A stretch of DNA of 64,000 bases from Leptospira sp. WS4.C2 (GTDB lineage Bacteria > Spirochaetota > Leptospiria > Leptospirales > Leptospiraceae). The stretch covers positions 186,001 through 250,000 of the forward strand of contig NZ_CP162139.1 in assembly GCF_040833985.1 (NCBI RefSeq), read 5' to 3'. The notes under the pieces are model-generated. The model was not told where the DNA came from and ran no database searches. It saw only the letters and a list, made by a program, of their open reading frames with translations. The translations under genes and the position numbers were made by a program. Each line of letters begins with the position of its first letter. Position 1 is the stretch's first letter. This document shows positions 24,692-34,571 of the stretch, one piece after another.

Positions 24692-25402
24692 ATGACGTTC
24701 CGATTCCTCTCAAGGGTCAAGTGGAAATCCCTATTTCTTGGGATTGCTTTGATTTTGGGAATTCTGGTTTTTGTCACATTGGCAACGAATTTACGATTTT
24801 GGTATGTATACCAAACCTCTGTTCATTCCAACGAACTAATGGAAATCCCTGAAGCAGAAGTGGCCATTGTTCCTGGTGCAGCGGTTTATGGAAAAACTCC
24901 CTCACCGATTCTTATGGACCGACTGGCTTGCGGGTTGGATTTATATAACACAGGAAGAGTCAAAAAAATCTTACTTTCTGGGGACAATGGAAAATCCGAT
25001 TACAACGAACTCCGCCCCATGTTGGAGTTTATGTTAAACCACAAAGTGAAACCAGATGATATCTTTGTGGACCATGCGGGATTTCGAACACTCGATACCC
25101 TCATTCGTGCCAAAGAAGTTTTCCTTGTAAAAAAAGCAATTTTTGTCAGCCAATCTTTCTTTTTACCGAGAGCGATCTATTTAGGAAGAGAGTTAGAACT
25201 TGAGTTATACGGTTATGAATGCAATTTACGAACTTATAAAAAAGAAATGTATTATAGTTTTCGTGAATATCCCGCAAGGATCCTTGCTTGGTGGGATATC
25301 CAATGGGAGACTCCACCCAAGTATTTAGGCAAACCCTATCCGATTGAAGGGAGTGGTGTCTCTACCTGGAAAGGTTCCATTCCAATTTCCTCACATAAAT
25401 GA
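24692..25402 (+). CDS. SanA/YdcF-like (DUF218) membrane protein
   Basis: About 236 residues from ATG 24692; an in-frame ATG at 24665 overlaps the start of the divergent M23 gene and is less likely. One membrane helix (about residues 12-34) precedes a DUF218 domain with AIVPGAAVYG, LLSGDNGKSDYNE, AGFRTLDTLIRAKEVF and SFFLPRAIYLGRELELELYGYEC, closely patterned on E. coli SanA, which supports the envelope barrier at high temperature. The enzymatic role is unproven. Its stop overlaps the next gene by four bases (ATGA). Confidence 0.85.
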   Translation: MTFRFLSRVKWKSLFLGIALILGILVFVTLATNLRFWYVYQTSVHSNELMEIPEAEVAIVPGAAVYGKTPSPILMDRLACGLDLYNTGRVKKILLSGDNGKSDYNELRPMLEFMLNHKVKPDDIFVDHAGFRTLDTLIRAKEVFLVKKAIFVSQSFFLPRAIYLGRELELELYGYECNLRTYKKEMYYSFREYPARILAWWDIQWETPPKYLGKPYPIEGSGVSTWKGSIPISSHK

Positions 25403-26445
25403 AGTTAGTTGCAATAAGGACTCGTTCGAACATACTGTCTTTGTTTACCATTGGATTTTCTATTTTTATTTTTAAATGGTTACCGAAAGAATTATTTTCT
25501 TCCTCCTTTGAGGCTAAGGTTTATAATTCTGGATTTTACCTTTTAAGTTTAGGTCCCATTTCTGTAAATACTCCTTGGGACCAATGGTTAACCCCTTTTT
25601 TTCTTTGGGCAACAGGCCTTGTGTCCAGACCAGAAGATATTGTGTCCCTTTTAGATTTTGTAAATATTGTATCTGGTGTTTCCATCGTTTGTTTTGTGAC
25701 TTATCGTTTCCATTGGTTCTTTGGGTTTGGTTTAGCAGTTTTGCTTGCCTCAAGTCCACTGTTTTTGATTTTTAAGACTTGGATTGGTTTCTCTGACCCG
25801 ATCACTTTTTTACTCATTAGCATTTATATCATCATCTCTTTGGGTTCAATGACTTTTCTTTGGAAATGGTTCCTTTTGGTATTGGTCCTGTTTTTCGGAC
25901 TATCTAATCATTGTTTTCAATTTATTGTTTTAGTTTTCATTGTTGGATTGGTTTTATTTCTAGAAGATAAAACCAGATGGAAGTTATTATTATATTCTAC
26001 TCTCACCTCAATATTGTTATATAGTCTATTCCTTATCCTTCTTTTTTCTACTACGGATATTGTTTGGAACCAGACTCGAGTTTCTGTTTTTTCTAATATG
26101 ATTGGTGGGGAATTCATTCGAATGAATGTTTCAGAACCGATTCTTGGAACCCTTGGACTCTTTCATGGGCTTTGGCCATTTGCCATTTATCTAATGTACC
26201 GAAGGCCTATTTCCATTTTTATCCTTTTTGTTTGTTATATGATTTCGATGTTAACTTATGATACCAATCGCGTGTTTACGATTCTCTCTACACCTGTTTT
26301 GATTTTATACTCAATCGAATTTTGGAAAGGTTCTAAGTTTTGGGATCGGTACTTATTGATTAGTTTAGCAATCCTTTCTCCAGTCATTTTGACTTTGTAT
26401 CCTATGTTTTATAAATGGGACGGTAGGATTATTTATTTAAAATAA
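25399..26445 (+). CDS. Polytopic membrane protein of unknown function
   Basis: A 348-residue, very hydrophobic protein with roughly nine to ten predicted membrane helices and short loops. Runs such as FLLISIYIIISLG and FIVLVFIVGLVLFLE are visible. I do not recognise a family; the size and topology recall GT-C-like or DUF-type envelope proteins, but no catalytic motif is visible. The ATG overlaps the SanA-like stop (ATGA), so both are probably made from one message. Codon use is similar to its neighbours. Confidence 0.7.
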   Translation: MKLVAIRTRSNILSLFTIGFSIFIFKWLPKELFSSSFEAKVYNSGFYLLSLGPISVNTPWDQWLTPFFLWATGLVSRPEDIVSLLDFVNIVSGVSIVCFVTYRFHWFFGFGLAVLLASSPLFLIFKTWIGFSDPITFLLISIYIIISLGSMTFLWKWFLLVLVLFFGLSNHCFQFIVLVFIVGLVLFLEDKTRWKLLLYSTLTSILLYSLFLILLFSTTDIVWNQTRVSVFSNMIGGEFIRMNVSEPILGTLGLFHGLWPFAIYLMYRRPISIFILFVCYMISMLTYDTNRVFTILSTPVLILYSIEFWKGSKFWDRYLLISLAILSPVILTLYPMFYKWDGRIIYLK

Positions 26446-26505
26446 TGGTTTTATCTGATTGCTGACTGCGGTTACGTCTAATTTAACAGGTTGGGAACTG
26501 AATTT

Positions 26506-27051
26506 ATGAATCAAAAAGTTTTACTATTGTTCTGTTTTCTATTTGCTGGAAACATATTTTCGGCAGAAGTTACGAAAAAGAATATCGAGTTTTATGTAGA
26601 ACATACAACTAAAAATGTAACAGGAGTTTGTGGTGAAATCCGAATGGAGGAGCCGAACATCCAATCTGCTGGGAATCAATATAATTTAAAGTCCCCTTTT
26701 TTGATCACAATTCCTCTTCTAAAGATTTTTTCTGGAGACAGTAATCGAGATTCACACATTCAAGAAATACTAGGATATCCAGATTCACCGAATATCCTTG
26801 TGAAAATCGAATCGGTAAATGTTTTGAAGGAGAAAACCTATACGGTAAAAGGGAAATTAACCATTCATGGAAACACTAAAGATTTTACAACAGAGGCCAT
26901 TGTAAGTCCAGAGGATTTACAATTATTAAATATTGATGGATCGTTAATTGTAAAATTTTCTGAATATGAATTAGAAAATCCCTCTTTACTTTTTATGAAA
27001 GCAAAGGATGAGATTCGAGTGAAGTATCATTTTCAAATCAAACTGAAATGA
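26506..27051 (+). CDS. YceI-like secreted protein
   Basis: About 181 residues. The ATG at 26506 gives a clean signal peptide (about 20 residues ending NIFSA); an in-frame TTG at 26491 would add five residues with no benefit. The mature part has the YceI outline: an opening IEFYVEHTTKNVTG, a YTVKGKLTIHGNTKDF strand pair in the middle and KDEIRVKYHF at the end. It is the second YceI-type protein in this window. It stands downstream of a membrane-protein pair and convergent with the J-domain gene. The ligand is unknown. Confidence 0.75.
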   Translation: MNQKVLLLFCFLFAGNIFSAEVTKKNIEFYVEHTTKNVTGVCGEIRMEEPNIQSAGNQYNLKSPFLITIPLLKIFSGDSNRDSHIQEILGYPDSPNILVKIESVNVLKEKTYTVKGKLTIHGNTKDFTTEAIVSPEDLQLLNIDGSLIVKFSEYELENPSLLFMKAKDEIRVKYHFQIKLK

Positions 27052-27074
27052 AGTAATGATTGTGAATTGGAAGT

Positions 27075-27947
27075 TTAGGTTCCGAGAAGTTCGACAAGGC
27101 GATTGTATTTGAGGATGATTCGTTTTGTCATCTCCTCCCCTTTTTTATTAATGTCTGGATGGTATTTTTTTAATAGTTCTTTGAATTTCTTTTTTACATC
27201 AGTGATGCCGGCACCAGGTTCTAAATCAAAAAAGGCAAGTAGGTCTTTCAGTTCGATCGAAACTGTTTTTACAATTTTCTTTTTTTTCTTTTTTGCCTCT
27301 CGGAATCGACCGTATAACTCATAATAAGTTCTATCCCTAAATTCACGAGTGATGTCTCGGAAGTTAAGAATCTTTGTGGGGATTAAACTTTTTAAATATT
27401 CATATAAAAATTCTTCTGCACCAAATTCGGGATGGATTTCGAATTTTTCTAAAAACTGATGGATGGACCTTCTCACAAAAAAATCAATTTCGAATTTATC
27501 CATCAAATAAGAATCAATGGCATCATCAAAATCCACAGTGGCTGCTGTTAGAAGTAAAATGAGTTCGCGGTCTAATTTGTGGTTGGCAATCGTTTTTTGG
27601 ATGAGTGTTTTGTATGATTCGCGAAGTTCAAATAACGGACGTTCGCTAAAAAAGATTCCTCCTTTTAGGAAGTCCTCAGCCACTTCATCCAACTCTAAAA
27701 TCCAAGCGAGAAAATCGACAAGTAGATCCCCATCTACTTCATGGAATCCACCCGAGAGTGTCATCTGTGGTTTTGCGGATTTGAATTGATAAACTTTGCG
27801 AAGGCATTCTTCCTTTCTGATTTCCAAAAGTTCTGAAAGCCGGTCATAAGACAAAAACCACTGCATCGACTCAGAAACGTTCTGCAGTTCAAAGATGACA
27901 TCATGCAGAATTTGTTTAGATTTTCTCGTTTCCACTCTTTGGACCAT
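27075..27947 (-). CDS. Protein with a C-terminal J-domain
   Basis: A 290-residue protein whose final ~55 residues form a J-domain: LEPGAGITDVKKKFKELLKKYHPDINKKG, with HPD at residues 263-265. The first 220 residues are an unrecognised, charged helical region with no signal peptide. The Lys-rich stretch (KKKKKKIVKTVSIEL, about 217-231) links the two. J-domains stimulate Hsp70 ATPase, so this is probably a specialised DnaK co-chaperone. A C-terminal J-domain is an unusual order for DnaJ-type proteins. The client is unknown. Confidence 0.78.
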   Translation of the reverse strand: MVQRVETRKSKQILHDVIFELQNVSESMQWFLSYDRLSELLEIRKEECLRKVYQFKSAKPQMTLSGGFHEVDGDLLVDFLAWILELDEVAEDFLKGGIFFSERPLFELRESYKTLIQKTIANHKLDRELILLLTAATVDFDDAIDSYLMDKFEIDFFVRRSIHQFLEKFEIHPEFGAEEFLYEYLKSLIPTKILNFRDITREFRDRTYYELYGRFREAKKKKKKIVKTVSIELKDLLAFFDLEPGAGITDVKKKFKELLKKYHPDINKKGEEMTKRIILKYNRLVELLGT

Positions 27948-28028
27948 AAAGAATCAACTCTAGAACCAATTTCAAACTTGGGCGACTTTTTTGCTAGTGA
28001 ATCCTATTCCTTTTTTTGAACTGGAAGA

Positions 28029-29744
28029 ATGAGCCACCATATTTCTGAACATCCTTCCTTACAACCGTTCGATATTTCCGAATACAAGGGAGTTCGCGGT
28101 AAAAATTTTTATGAAATGGACCCCGCCTTACAAAGGATGGTTCACCGTTATTCAGAAGCCTATACGCCAGAACACAAAAAGGCGATGGAAGATCACATTC
28201 GTAAGTATGGGGAACTTGTGGGGGGGATTTTGGATGAACTCACAGAAGAGTGTCACAAAGAAGGAAAATACGGAGAGGTTGTTAAATATGACCGAACGGG
28301 CAAACGTATCGATTTTATTAAATATTCGGAAGAACAAAAATTAGCACGTAAAATTTCTTATGACCATGGGGTGGTGAATTTAGATTTCCATCCAGAATGG
28401 AAATTCGAATTTACACATATCCATCGTTATGCGCTCACCTATTTGATGAATATGAATGGAGAAGGCGGAGTTGCCTGTCCATTGGCAATGACAGATGGAA
28501 TCATTTTAGCTCTCAAAAAAATAGGAACAGAAGAACAAAAGAAAAAATACCTACCACTCGTTGCGGGTAAGGGAAGTTCTTCTCATTTTATGGCTGGACA
28601 ATATGTAACAGAAAGAGTGGGAGGAAGTAATGTTTCTGCCAACCGCACGATTGCTAAAAAACTTCCGAGCGGCAAATGGGAGTTAACTGGTGAAAAATGG
28701 TTTTGTTCCAATCCCGGAGACCTTTGGGTTACAACCGCAAAGATGGAAGGAACCAATACTGTGGGTATGTTTCTTGTTCCTCGTATTAAAGAAAATGGAG
28801 AACTTAACGGACACCATATCTTACGTAAAAAAGACATCATTGGTTCTCGCGGAAAACTCACTGTAGAAATTATTTATGACCGAGTGGAAGCAGAAGAGTT
28901 TGGCCGGCCAGGTCATGGACTTGTGAATCTCATTCGTTACATTATCAAAACCTCTCGTTTGCATGTAGGACTTGGTTCCAGTGGTAACGCAAGAAGGTCT
29001 GTGATGGAAGCTTCCGAATATGCAAAGTATCGAACTGCCTATGGGAAAAAGATTTTAGAATTTCCTTCCTTTACCAAGACCTTAGCGGAGATGCAAATTT
29101 TACAAACAGGAAATTGTTTTGTGAACTTTCGCTCTGCCAATCTTGCCGAGAAGGGTGACGATGCCGCAGAGATTACAGTTCCCCTAATGAAGTATAAATC
29201 GTCTTCCCAAGCAAGTTATATCACACAAAAAGCAATCCTCACTCTCGGTGGGAATGGGATCATTGGAGACTTTTCTCCACTCCCTCGCCTTCATAATGAT
29301 TCCATCATCAATGAAACTTGGGAAGGGACTCATCTCATCATTACCGATCATTGTTTGCATGCCCTACAAAAACCAAAAGTATATACGGCATTCCAAACTT
29401 TGTTAGATGAATTGACTAAGTCCGCAAACAAATATCCAGAATTAAAAAATGCTTTTATCGTTTTCCAATCCAAACGGAAAGAATTGGAAGACTCTGTGAA
29501 AAACCAATCTAAAGATTGGAAAGATATGAACCGTGTCTACATCGCCGATGTCACCTACCAAGTGTTTTTACTGGCTGAGTTTATCGAACAGGCAGCACAT
29601 GATAGCGAGAGGAAACTACCGACAAAGTATCTACACTTTGCCAACGGATATGCAGAGATGGCCCGTGACGGACTCGAAGCACCTAGACAAAAAGATGGTG
29701 TGTTTTTTGATTCGAAGGCAATAGAGACCTTTCTTTCTTTTTAG
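28029..29744 (+). CDS. AidB-like acyl-CoA dehydrogenase
   Basis: A 571-residue FAD enzyme of the acyl-CoA dehydrogenase superfamily, long N-terminal type like Aid[41 protein letters not shown] and [21 protein letters not shown] are the flavin and substrate-loop segments; the helical C-terminal domain follows with [20 protein letters not shown] and [13 protein letters not shown]. The substrate may be a fatty acyl-CoA or, as for AidB, a less defined one; the catalytic base cannot be fixed by eye. It is followed after three bases by an AEC transporter. Confidence 0.88.
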   Translation: MSHHISEHPSLQPFDISEYKGVRGKNFYEMDPALQRMVHRYSEAYTPEHKKAMEDHIRKYGELVGGILDELTEECHKEGKYGEVVKYDRTGKRIDFIKYSEEQKLARKISYDHGVVNLDFHPEWKFEFTHIHRYALTYLMNMNGEGGVACPLAMTDGIILALKKIGTEEQKKKYLPLVAGKGSSSHFMAGQYVTERVGGSNVSANRTIAKKLPSGKWELTGEKWFCSNPGDLWVTTAKMEGTNTVGMFLVPRIKENGELNGHHILRKKDIIGSRGKLTVEIIYDRVEAEEFGRPGHGLVNLIRYIIKTSRLHVGLGSSGNARRSVMEASEYAKYRTAYGKKILEFPSFTKTLAEMQILQTGNCFVNFRSANLAEKGDDAAEITVPLMKYKSSSQASYITQKAILTLGGNGIIGDFSPLPRLHNDSIINETWEGTHLIITDHCLHALQKPKVYTAFQTLLDELTKSANKYPELKNAFIVFQSKRKELEDSVKNQSKDWKDMNRVYIADVTYQVFLLAEFIEQAAHDSERKLPTKYLHFANGYAEMARDGLEAPRQKDGVFFDSKAIETFLSF

Positions 29745-29747
29745 AAT

Positions 29748-30656
29748 ATGGAAAACTTTTTACTGTTGGGAATTTGTTTTGGTTTGGGGTTATTTTTTCG
29801 AAGATTACCCCAGTTTCCAGAATCTACACCTAAAGTTTTAAATGGGTTTATCCTTTTTATTTCTTTGCCTTCTCTTGTTTTGTATCATGTCCATGAATTA
29901 AAAGTGGATGCGACTTCTCTTTTGCCTTCCTCAATGCCTTGGTTTGTCTTCGGGATCGCTGTGGTATTTTTTCTTAGTTTGTATAAACTAAAGGTTTTAA
30001 AGTTTCACACTGCCGTTTGTTTGGTGTTAACTGCCGGTCTTGGCAATACCTCTTTTGTTGGGTTTCCGCTACTCGAAACCTATTTAGGAAAACAATCTTT
30101 GGGTTATGGAATTTTGTCGGACCAATTGGGAACTTTTATGGTTCTTAGTTTTCCAGGAATCATTTTGGCTTCGATTGCTATGGATGGAAAGTGGGATCTA
30201 ACAACACTTGTCAAACGAGTTCTTGGATTTGCACCCATCTATGCTTTGTTTGTTGCCATCCTCACTCGCCAATTTGCTTACCCCGAAGCAGTGAAGATGG
30301 TCTTACTCAGGTTAGGTGACACGCTTACGCCTCTCGCATTAGTATCAGTAGGGTTTATGTTGGATATGAGAACCATCGCGGGTCACGGTAGAGTTCTGGC
30401 ATTGGGACTCAGTTTTAAACTTATCCTTGCTCCTTTGTTTGTATATTGGATTTACTCACCGTTAAAAGAAGACACCTTACTCTACCAAACCATTGTTTTG
30501 GAATCGGCAATGGCTCCCATGGTCACATCTACAGTAATTACTATTGAAAAAAATATTTCTCCTCATTTAGCAAGCCTTATGTTGGGTATTGGAATTCCTA
30601 TTTCCTTTGGCACCACTTATGTTCTCAACTTTTTGTTGAAAGGAAACTACATTTGA
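29748..30656 (+). CDS. AEC-family (auxin efflux carrier-like) transporter
   Basis: A 302-residue membrane protein with about ten helices and the AEC two-halves pattern. LTAGLGNTSFVGFPLLETYLG (about residues 93-113) and the second half ending SAMAPMVTSTVITIEKNISP match the family's NTGN-like and membrane helix motifs. Relatives carry malate, auxin or other organic acids. It lies three bases after the acyl-CoA dehydrogenase and its last codon overlaps the EamA gene, so the genes 28029-32025 are probably one operon. The substrate is unknown. Confidence 0.87.
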   Translation: MENFLLLGICFGLGLFFRRLPQFPESTPKVLNGFILFISLPSLVLYHVHELKVDATSLLPSSMPWFVFGIAVVFFLSLYKLKVLKFHTAVCLVLTAGLGNTSFVGFPLLETYLGKQSLGYGILSDQLGTFMVLSFPGIILASIAMDGKWDLTTLVKRVLGFAPIYALFVAILTRQFAYPEAVKMVLLRLGDTLTPLALVSVGFMLDMRTIAGHGRVLALGLSFKLILAPLFVYWIYSPLKEDTLLYQTIVLESAMAPMVTSTVITIEKNISPHLASLMLGIGIPISFGTTYVLNFLLKGNYI

Positions 30657-31546
30657 ACCTTAAATTTTTACTTCTACTCATATTTGCCATGGTTTCTTGG
30701 GGGATTTCTTGGCCTATTGGCAAAATGATCGCAGGAACGGTTCCCATTTCTGTTTTGGTTTTCTGGAGATTTTTTGCCACTTTTCTTTCTGTCATTCCCT
30801 TACTTCTGGTGATGCGACTTCCCTTTAAGCTCAAAACAGGGAAAGACTATTGGAATGTTCTCATCGGTGGAATCATTTATACCTTTTACAATCAATTCTT
30901 CTTTATGGGTCTTAAGAATGGACTACCCGGGGCAGGAGGAGTTCTTGTTACCACTCTCAATCCAATTGTTACATTTTTTATCGTTGTGCTAGTACAAAAG
31001 AAACGAATTTCGAAACGACAAGTGATCGGTTTGTTTTTTGGATTTATTGGTGGCCTTGTGATTTTACAAGTTTGGAAGATCAGCATCGATTATCTATTGT
31101 TATCTGGAAATTTATTCTTTTTGTTATGTTCTTTTGTTTGGGCTACACTTTCACTCAATAGCCAATCCACGGGAAAATCCATGTCTCCTATCACCTATAG
31201 TTTTTATGTTTATGCAGTGGGATCTGTCATTGAATTCTTATTTTGTTTTAATGACCCTAGTTTTTGGAAAGTATGGAGTATGGGCTTTGATTTTTGGGCT
31301 TCGATCTTCTATTTGACAGTGATCTCGACTACTTTTGGAACCACCGTTTATTTTTATGCTGCCACTAGGTTGGGATCAGAGATTGCGAGTAGTTTTATCT
31401 TTATCGTTCCACTCTCTGCGTATTTGAGTAGTTTTTTGATTTTGGATGAAGTAGTTCAAATTCCTGTTATCATAGGGGGATCTTTAGCCATCCTTGCTGT
31501 CTATTTAATCAATTCGAAACAAAAAAGAAAGGAACCGAATCTTTGA
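30653..31546 (+). CDS. EamA-type drug/metabolite transporter (DMT family)
   Basis: A 297-residue protein with ten predicted membrane helices in two EamA repeats. FAMVSWGISWPIGKMIAGT begins the first and SFVWATLSLNSQSTGKS the second. DMT proteins carry amino acids, nucleotide sugars or other small solutes across the inner membrane, and their substrates cannot be told from sequence. The start is TTG at 30653, overlapping the previous stop (TTGA). It forms a chain of overlapping genes with its neighbours. Confidence 0.88.
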   Translation: MNLKFLLLLIFAMVSWGISWPIGKMIAGTVPISVLVFWRFFATFLSVIPLLLVMRLPFKLKTGKDYWNVLIGGIIYTFYNQFFFMGLKNGLPGAGGVLVTTLNPIVTFFIVVLVQKKRISKRQVIGLFFGFIGGLVILQVWKISIDYLLLSGNLFFLLCSFVWATLSLNSQSTGKSMSPITYSFYVYAVGSVIEFLFCFNDPSFWKVWSMGFDFWASIFYLTVISTTFGTTVYFYAATRLGSEIASSFIFIVPLSAYLSSFLILDEVVQIPVIIGGSLAILAVYLINSKQKRKEPNL

Positions 31547-32025
31547 TGAAGAAGATCTCTTGGAAAAAAAGATTCAAAATTTGGTTATTTAACTTTTATC
31601 CTCCTTATCTCGGAGCCGGAATTCGCATCAAAGAAATTGCACCGGACTTTTCCTATTTTCGTTCGGAAATGAACTTAAGATTCTATAACAGAAATTATGT
31701 GGGAGTTCATTTTGGTGGATCATTATATTCTATGTGTGATCCATTTTTTATGTTAATCCTTTTGGAAAGACTCGGATCCGATTATATTGTTTGGGACAAA
31801 GCTGGAAATATGATCTTTGTCAAACCGGGAATGGGTAAGGTCATTGCTGAGTTTCGCATTTCCGATTCGGAGATTGAAAGAATTAAAGAAGAAATCGAAG
31901 TGAAGAAAAAAGGGGATTATCTTTTTACAACGGACGTAAAAAACGAAGCCGGTGAGGTGATTGCTAAACTGGAAAAGACAGTCTACATTCGCAAACGGGG
32001 AAGACTCCCCGTCCAGAACGGATAA
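31546..32025 (+). CDS. DUF4442 (hot-dog fold, thioesterase-like) protein
   Basis: About 159 residues. FRSEMNLRFYNRNYVGVHFGGSLYSMCDPF is the DUF4442 hot-dog core seen in possible thioesterases, though the catalytic residues vary and activity is unproven. The start may be TTG 31543 or ATG 31546; ATG is chosen because it overlaps the EamA stop (TGATG). The last gene of the acyl-CoA dehydrogenase operon, it fits a lipid or fatty-acid theme and is convergent with the GpsA-PlsB fusion gene. Confidence 0.82.
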   Translation: MKKISWKKRFKIWLFNFYPPYLGAGIRIKEIAPDFSYFRSEMNLRFYNRNYVGVHFGGSLYSMCDPFFMLILLERLGSDYIVWDKAGNMIFVKPGMGKVIAEFRISDSEIERIKEEIEVKKKGDYLFTTDVKNEAGEVIAKLEKTVYIRKRGRLPVQNG

Positions 32026-32043
32026 CGATCCATAAATCGGAAA

Positions 32044-34464
32044 TTAGTATTTTTTATCTTCGTCCTCTGGAATCATACTCGCATAATACAAAAGTAGGGC
32101 ATCATTTTTAGAATGGATCACTCGATTTGACTCTTCAATCATCTTTCGTTTTTCCAAAATCTTTCTACCCTTTTCCCATACTTCTTCTGGATCCTTGATT
32201 AGATAATTTCCATCATGACGGGAAATGAAATCTTCAACTAACATGGTACTCTGCGAGAGTTCGATAGAAAAATCATTCTCAGCTAGAATTTTAGCAACAA
32301 TTTGGTTCGGTAGAATTTTATGGTATTGTTTCCACCCTTTGGTGATTCGGTAACTGAGCTCGAGTGTTGGATCTTCCGTATGTGCGTATTCAGAAATCGG
32401 AATCGGATCACAAAACTCTACATACACATTGGAACGTTTGGCAAGAAATCCGGCCATTCCCAACTCTTCTGGCATATTACAAAACTGGTTGTCTTCGGGA
32501 ACGGTTTCATAAGAAACAGAAATGGGAACAATCACTATCTCTGTTCCTGAACTGCGGAACGCATTTACAGCCGTTGTAAGAAGTCCTGTTTTTACAGGGA
32601 CAATAGCTCCTGTTCGGGAACGAGTTCCTTCGGGATACACAAGCGAAGGTATTCCCTGTTCTAACATCACTTGTGAATAGAGAGTGAGGCATTCTAAATA
32701 CAAACTGTTTCGTGTTCTTTCCCGATCGACTGCATAAGCACCGAGAGACTTTAACATCCATTCCCAAAAAGGATTGGACATTAAATTAATTCCTGCCGCA
32801 TAACGAGGAACAGGTAGTCCTAAATGAAATAAAGAATAAGCAACTTCCACCGAATCTAAGTGAGATCTATGAGTAGGAGCATACAATAAATTGTATTTAG
32901 ATGAGAGTGCTTTAACTACTTCCGTTTTACCACCAATATGAGGGATCATGGATCCTTTCAAAAAACCACCGGAGAAAAGACGGATGGGAGCCACAAAACG
33001 AAGAACCGATTCCCTGACTGTGGGGCTATAGTTGTCTGCAATTTCTGTCACATAGAATCGAACGAGTTCTTTCACCAAAGTGTTTTCTTCATCCTTCTGG
33101 CAATTTTGAAATCGTTGCCAAATTTCTAGTTCCGCTTCAAATTTCACTTCATCTAGTTTTTGTTTTTTACGAGTGGCTTTGGTGAGTCGTTTTTGAGTGG
33201 ATTCAATCACAGCAGAAGCTTGTTTTTTAACTCTTGCTACACTACCTGGAACATTACTGATATGTTTTAAGATTCGATCGACAAGTAGATTTTGAAAATC
33301 AATTCCTGATGTTAAGTTGAGCCCTACTTTCTTCTGCACTACGAGCGGAATGTTTTTGGATTCTGTTTTTTTACCACAAATCAAATCAACAAGGGCATCT
33401 GGTGGTTGTTTTCTTGTCAGTACATCAAACAAAGTTCTGTGTAGGGTAAAAGGAAGGCGGATTTCATTGGCAAGTTCGATAAGGATACTAAGAGCATAAG
33501 TTCCTTCTACGTTATCATGCCACTTGGTGGATTCTCTTTCGATAAAGGATCTTGGAGCAAAGAAAATTTCAATTCGATCCTTGATACTTAACTTTTCACC
33601 ACCTGATAAAAGTTCTCCGACAATTTTTTGTCCAAATCCTCGGTTTCTACTTTTATTGCTTGTTGCGGTTGTGATAAAATCGGCTAGGCCGGACCTTCCC
33701 ATCACAGAGTCTGGTCTTGCACCATAACGCATCGCAAGGTCTCTTACTTCTTGAAATCCAACAGAGAGAATTTCTCCGAGTAGGTTTGCTCCATAACGAG
33801 GTAAAAGAGAAACAATTCCACTGGCAATGGCCATTGGATTTTTGGCGACACCCACAATTTCCATTCCCACAACATCATCAGTAACAGAAGTATTAATAAA
33901 ATTAGAAGTTAATACTTCGGAAAGATACTCTGAAGTTTCTTTTTCATAAGATCCAATATTAAAGAAACTAAATTTTTCATCTAAGATTTCGCCTAGAAGG
34001 GAAGGACCATTGACCACAGCAACAGAGGCATTAGAGAAATTTCTTTCTTTTAAATAGTTTTGTAGGTATTGAGAGTAAGTAATGAATCCTGTTTTTTTTC
34101 TGTTTTTAGAATCCAAAATTCCTTTGGTTAAAAAAGAAAATACATAACTATTGGTGGGTTCTAAAACTTCCAATAGTGCATGAACACTATCCAGAAATGA
34201 GCGAGAAGGAACAGCTACGTGGAATGTCCAATCATCTCTTCCAAAAGGATCCAAACTGGATACGATGTCGATATGGTCAGGAAGATCAATTGTCTTTCCC
34301 ATAATCTCTGTTTGGCGTCTTTTTTTTAGAAGCTCTACCAATTCTTTGTCTGGAATCCAGAGAGTAATGGGGTCGAACTTCTGTGCCAAAATGGAAGCGA
34401 TAATAATACCCATGGGGCCGCTTCCGAGAACTGCGTGTTTTAAGTCGTTATAGGCTATTTGCAT
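32044..34464 (-). CDS. Fusion of NAD(P) glycerol-3-phosphate dehydrogenase and glycerol-3-phosphate acyltransferase (GpsA-PlsB-like)
   Basis: An 806-residue two-domain protein. The N-terminal half (about 1-350) is GpsA-like: cofactor loop GSGPMG (14-19), VAKNPMAIASG with catalytic Lys208, and GLADFITTATSNKSRNRGFG (259-278). The C-terminal half (about 490-720) is a PlsB/GPAT acyltransferase: HRSHLD (532-537, acid/base His), GAYAVDRER (575-583), YPEGTRSRTG (610-619) and IVPISVSYE (645-653). It could turn DHAP into G3P and acylate it to lysophosphatidic acid in one protein at the membrane. Both sets of key residues are present. The linker (about 395-450) is Lys-rich. Confidence 0.92.
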   Translation of the reverse strand: MQIAYNDLKHAVLGSGPMGIIIASILAQKFDPITLWIPDKELVELLKKRRQTEIMGKTIDLPDHIDIVSSLDPFGRDDWTFHVAVPSRSFLDSVHALLEVLEPTNSYVFSFLTKGILDSKNRKKTGFITYSQYLQNYLKERNFSNASVAVVNGPSLLGEILDEKFSFFNIGSYEKETSEYLSEVLTSNFINTSVTDDVVGMEIVGVAKNPMAIASGIVSLLPRYGANLLGEILSVGFQEVRDLAMRYGARPDSVMGRSGLADFITTATSNKSRNRGFGQKIVGELLSGGEKLSIKDRIEIFFAPRSFIERESTKWHDNVEGTYALSILIELANEIRLPFTLHRTLFDVLTRKQPPDALVDLICGKKTESKNIPLVVQKKVGLNLTSGIDFQNLLVDRILKHISNVPGSVARVKKQASAVIESTQKRLTKATRKKQKLDEVKFEAELEIWQRFQNCQKDEENTLVKELVRFYVTEIADNYSPTVRESVLRFVAPIRLFSGGFLKGSMIPHIGGKTEVVKALSSKYNLLYAPTHRSHLDSVEVAYSLFHLGLPVPRYAAGINLMSNPFWEWMLKSLGAYAVDRERTRNSLYLECLTLYSQVMLEQGIPSLVYPEGTRSRTGAIVPVKTGLLTTAVNAFRSSGTEIVIVPISVSYETVPEDNQFCNMPEELGMAGFLAKRSNVYVEFCDPIPISEYAHTEDPTLELSYRITKGWKQYHKILPNQIVAKILAENDFSIELSQSTMLVEDFISRHDGNYLIKDPEEVWEKGRKILEKRKMIEESNRVIHSKNDALLLYYASMIPEDEDKKY

Positions 34465-34571
34465 AAAAAATTAACATTATGAATCGAGTGGAAATCTCAC
34501 TTTATTTGTTTGCTTGAAACGATTCGAGTCTATCGAAAAAGTATCAGGAGAGTGTAAATCGTCAAGTCACA

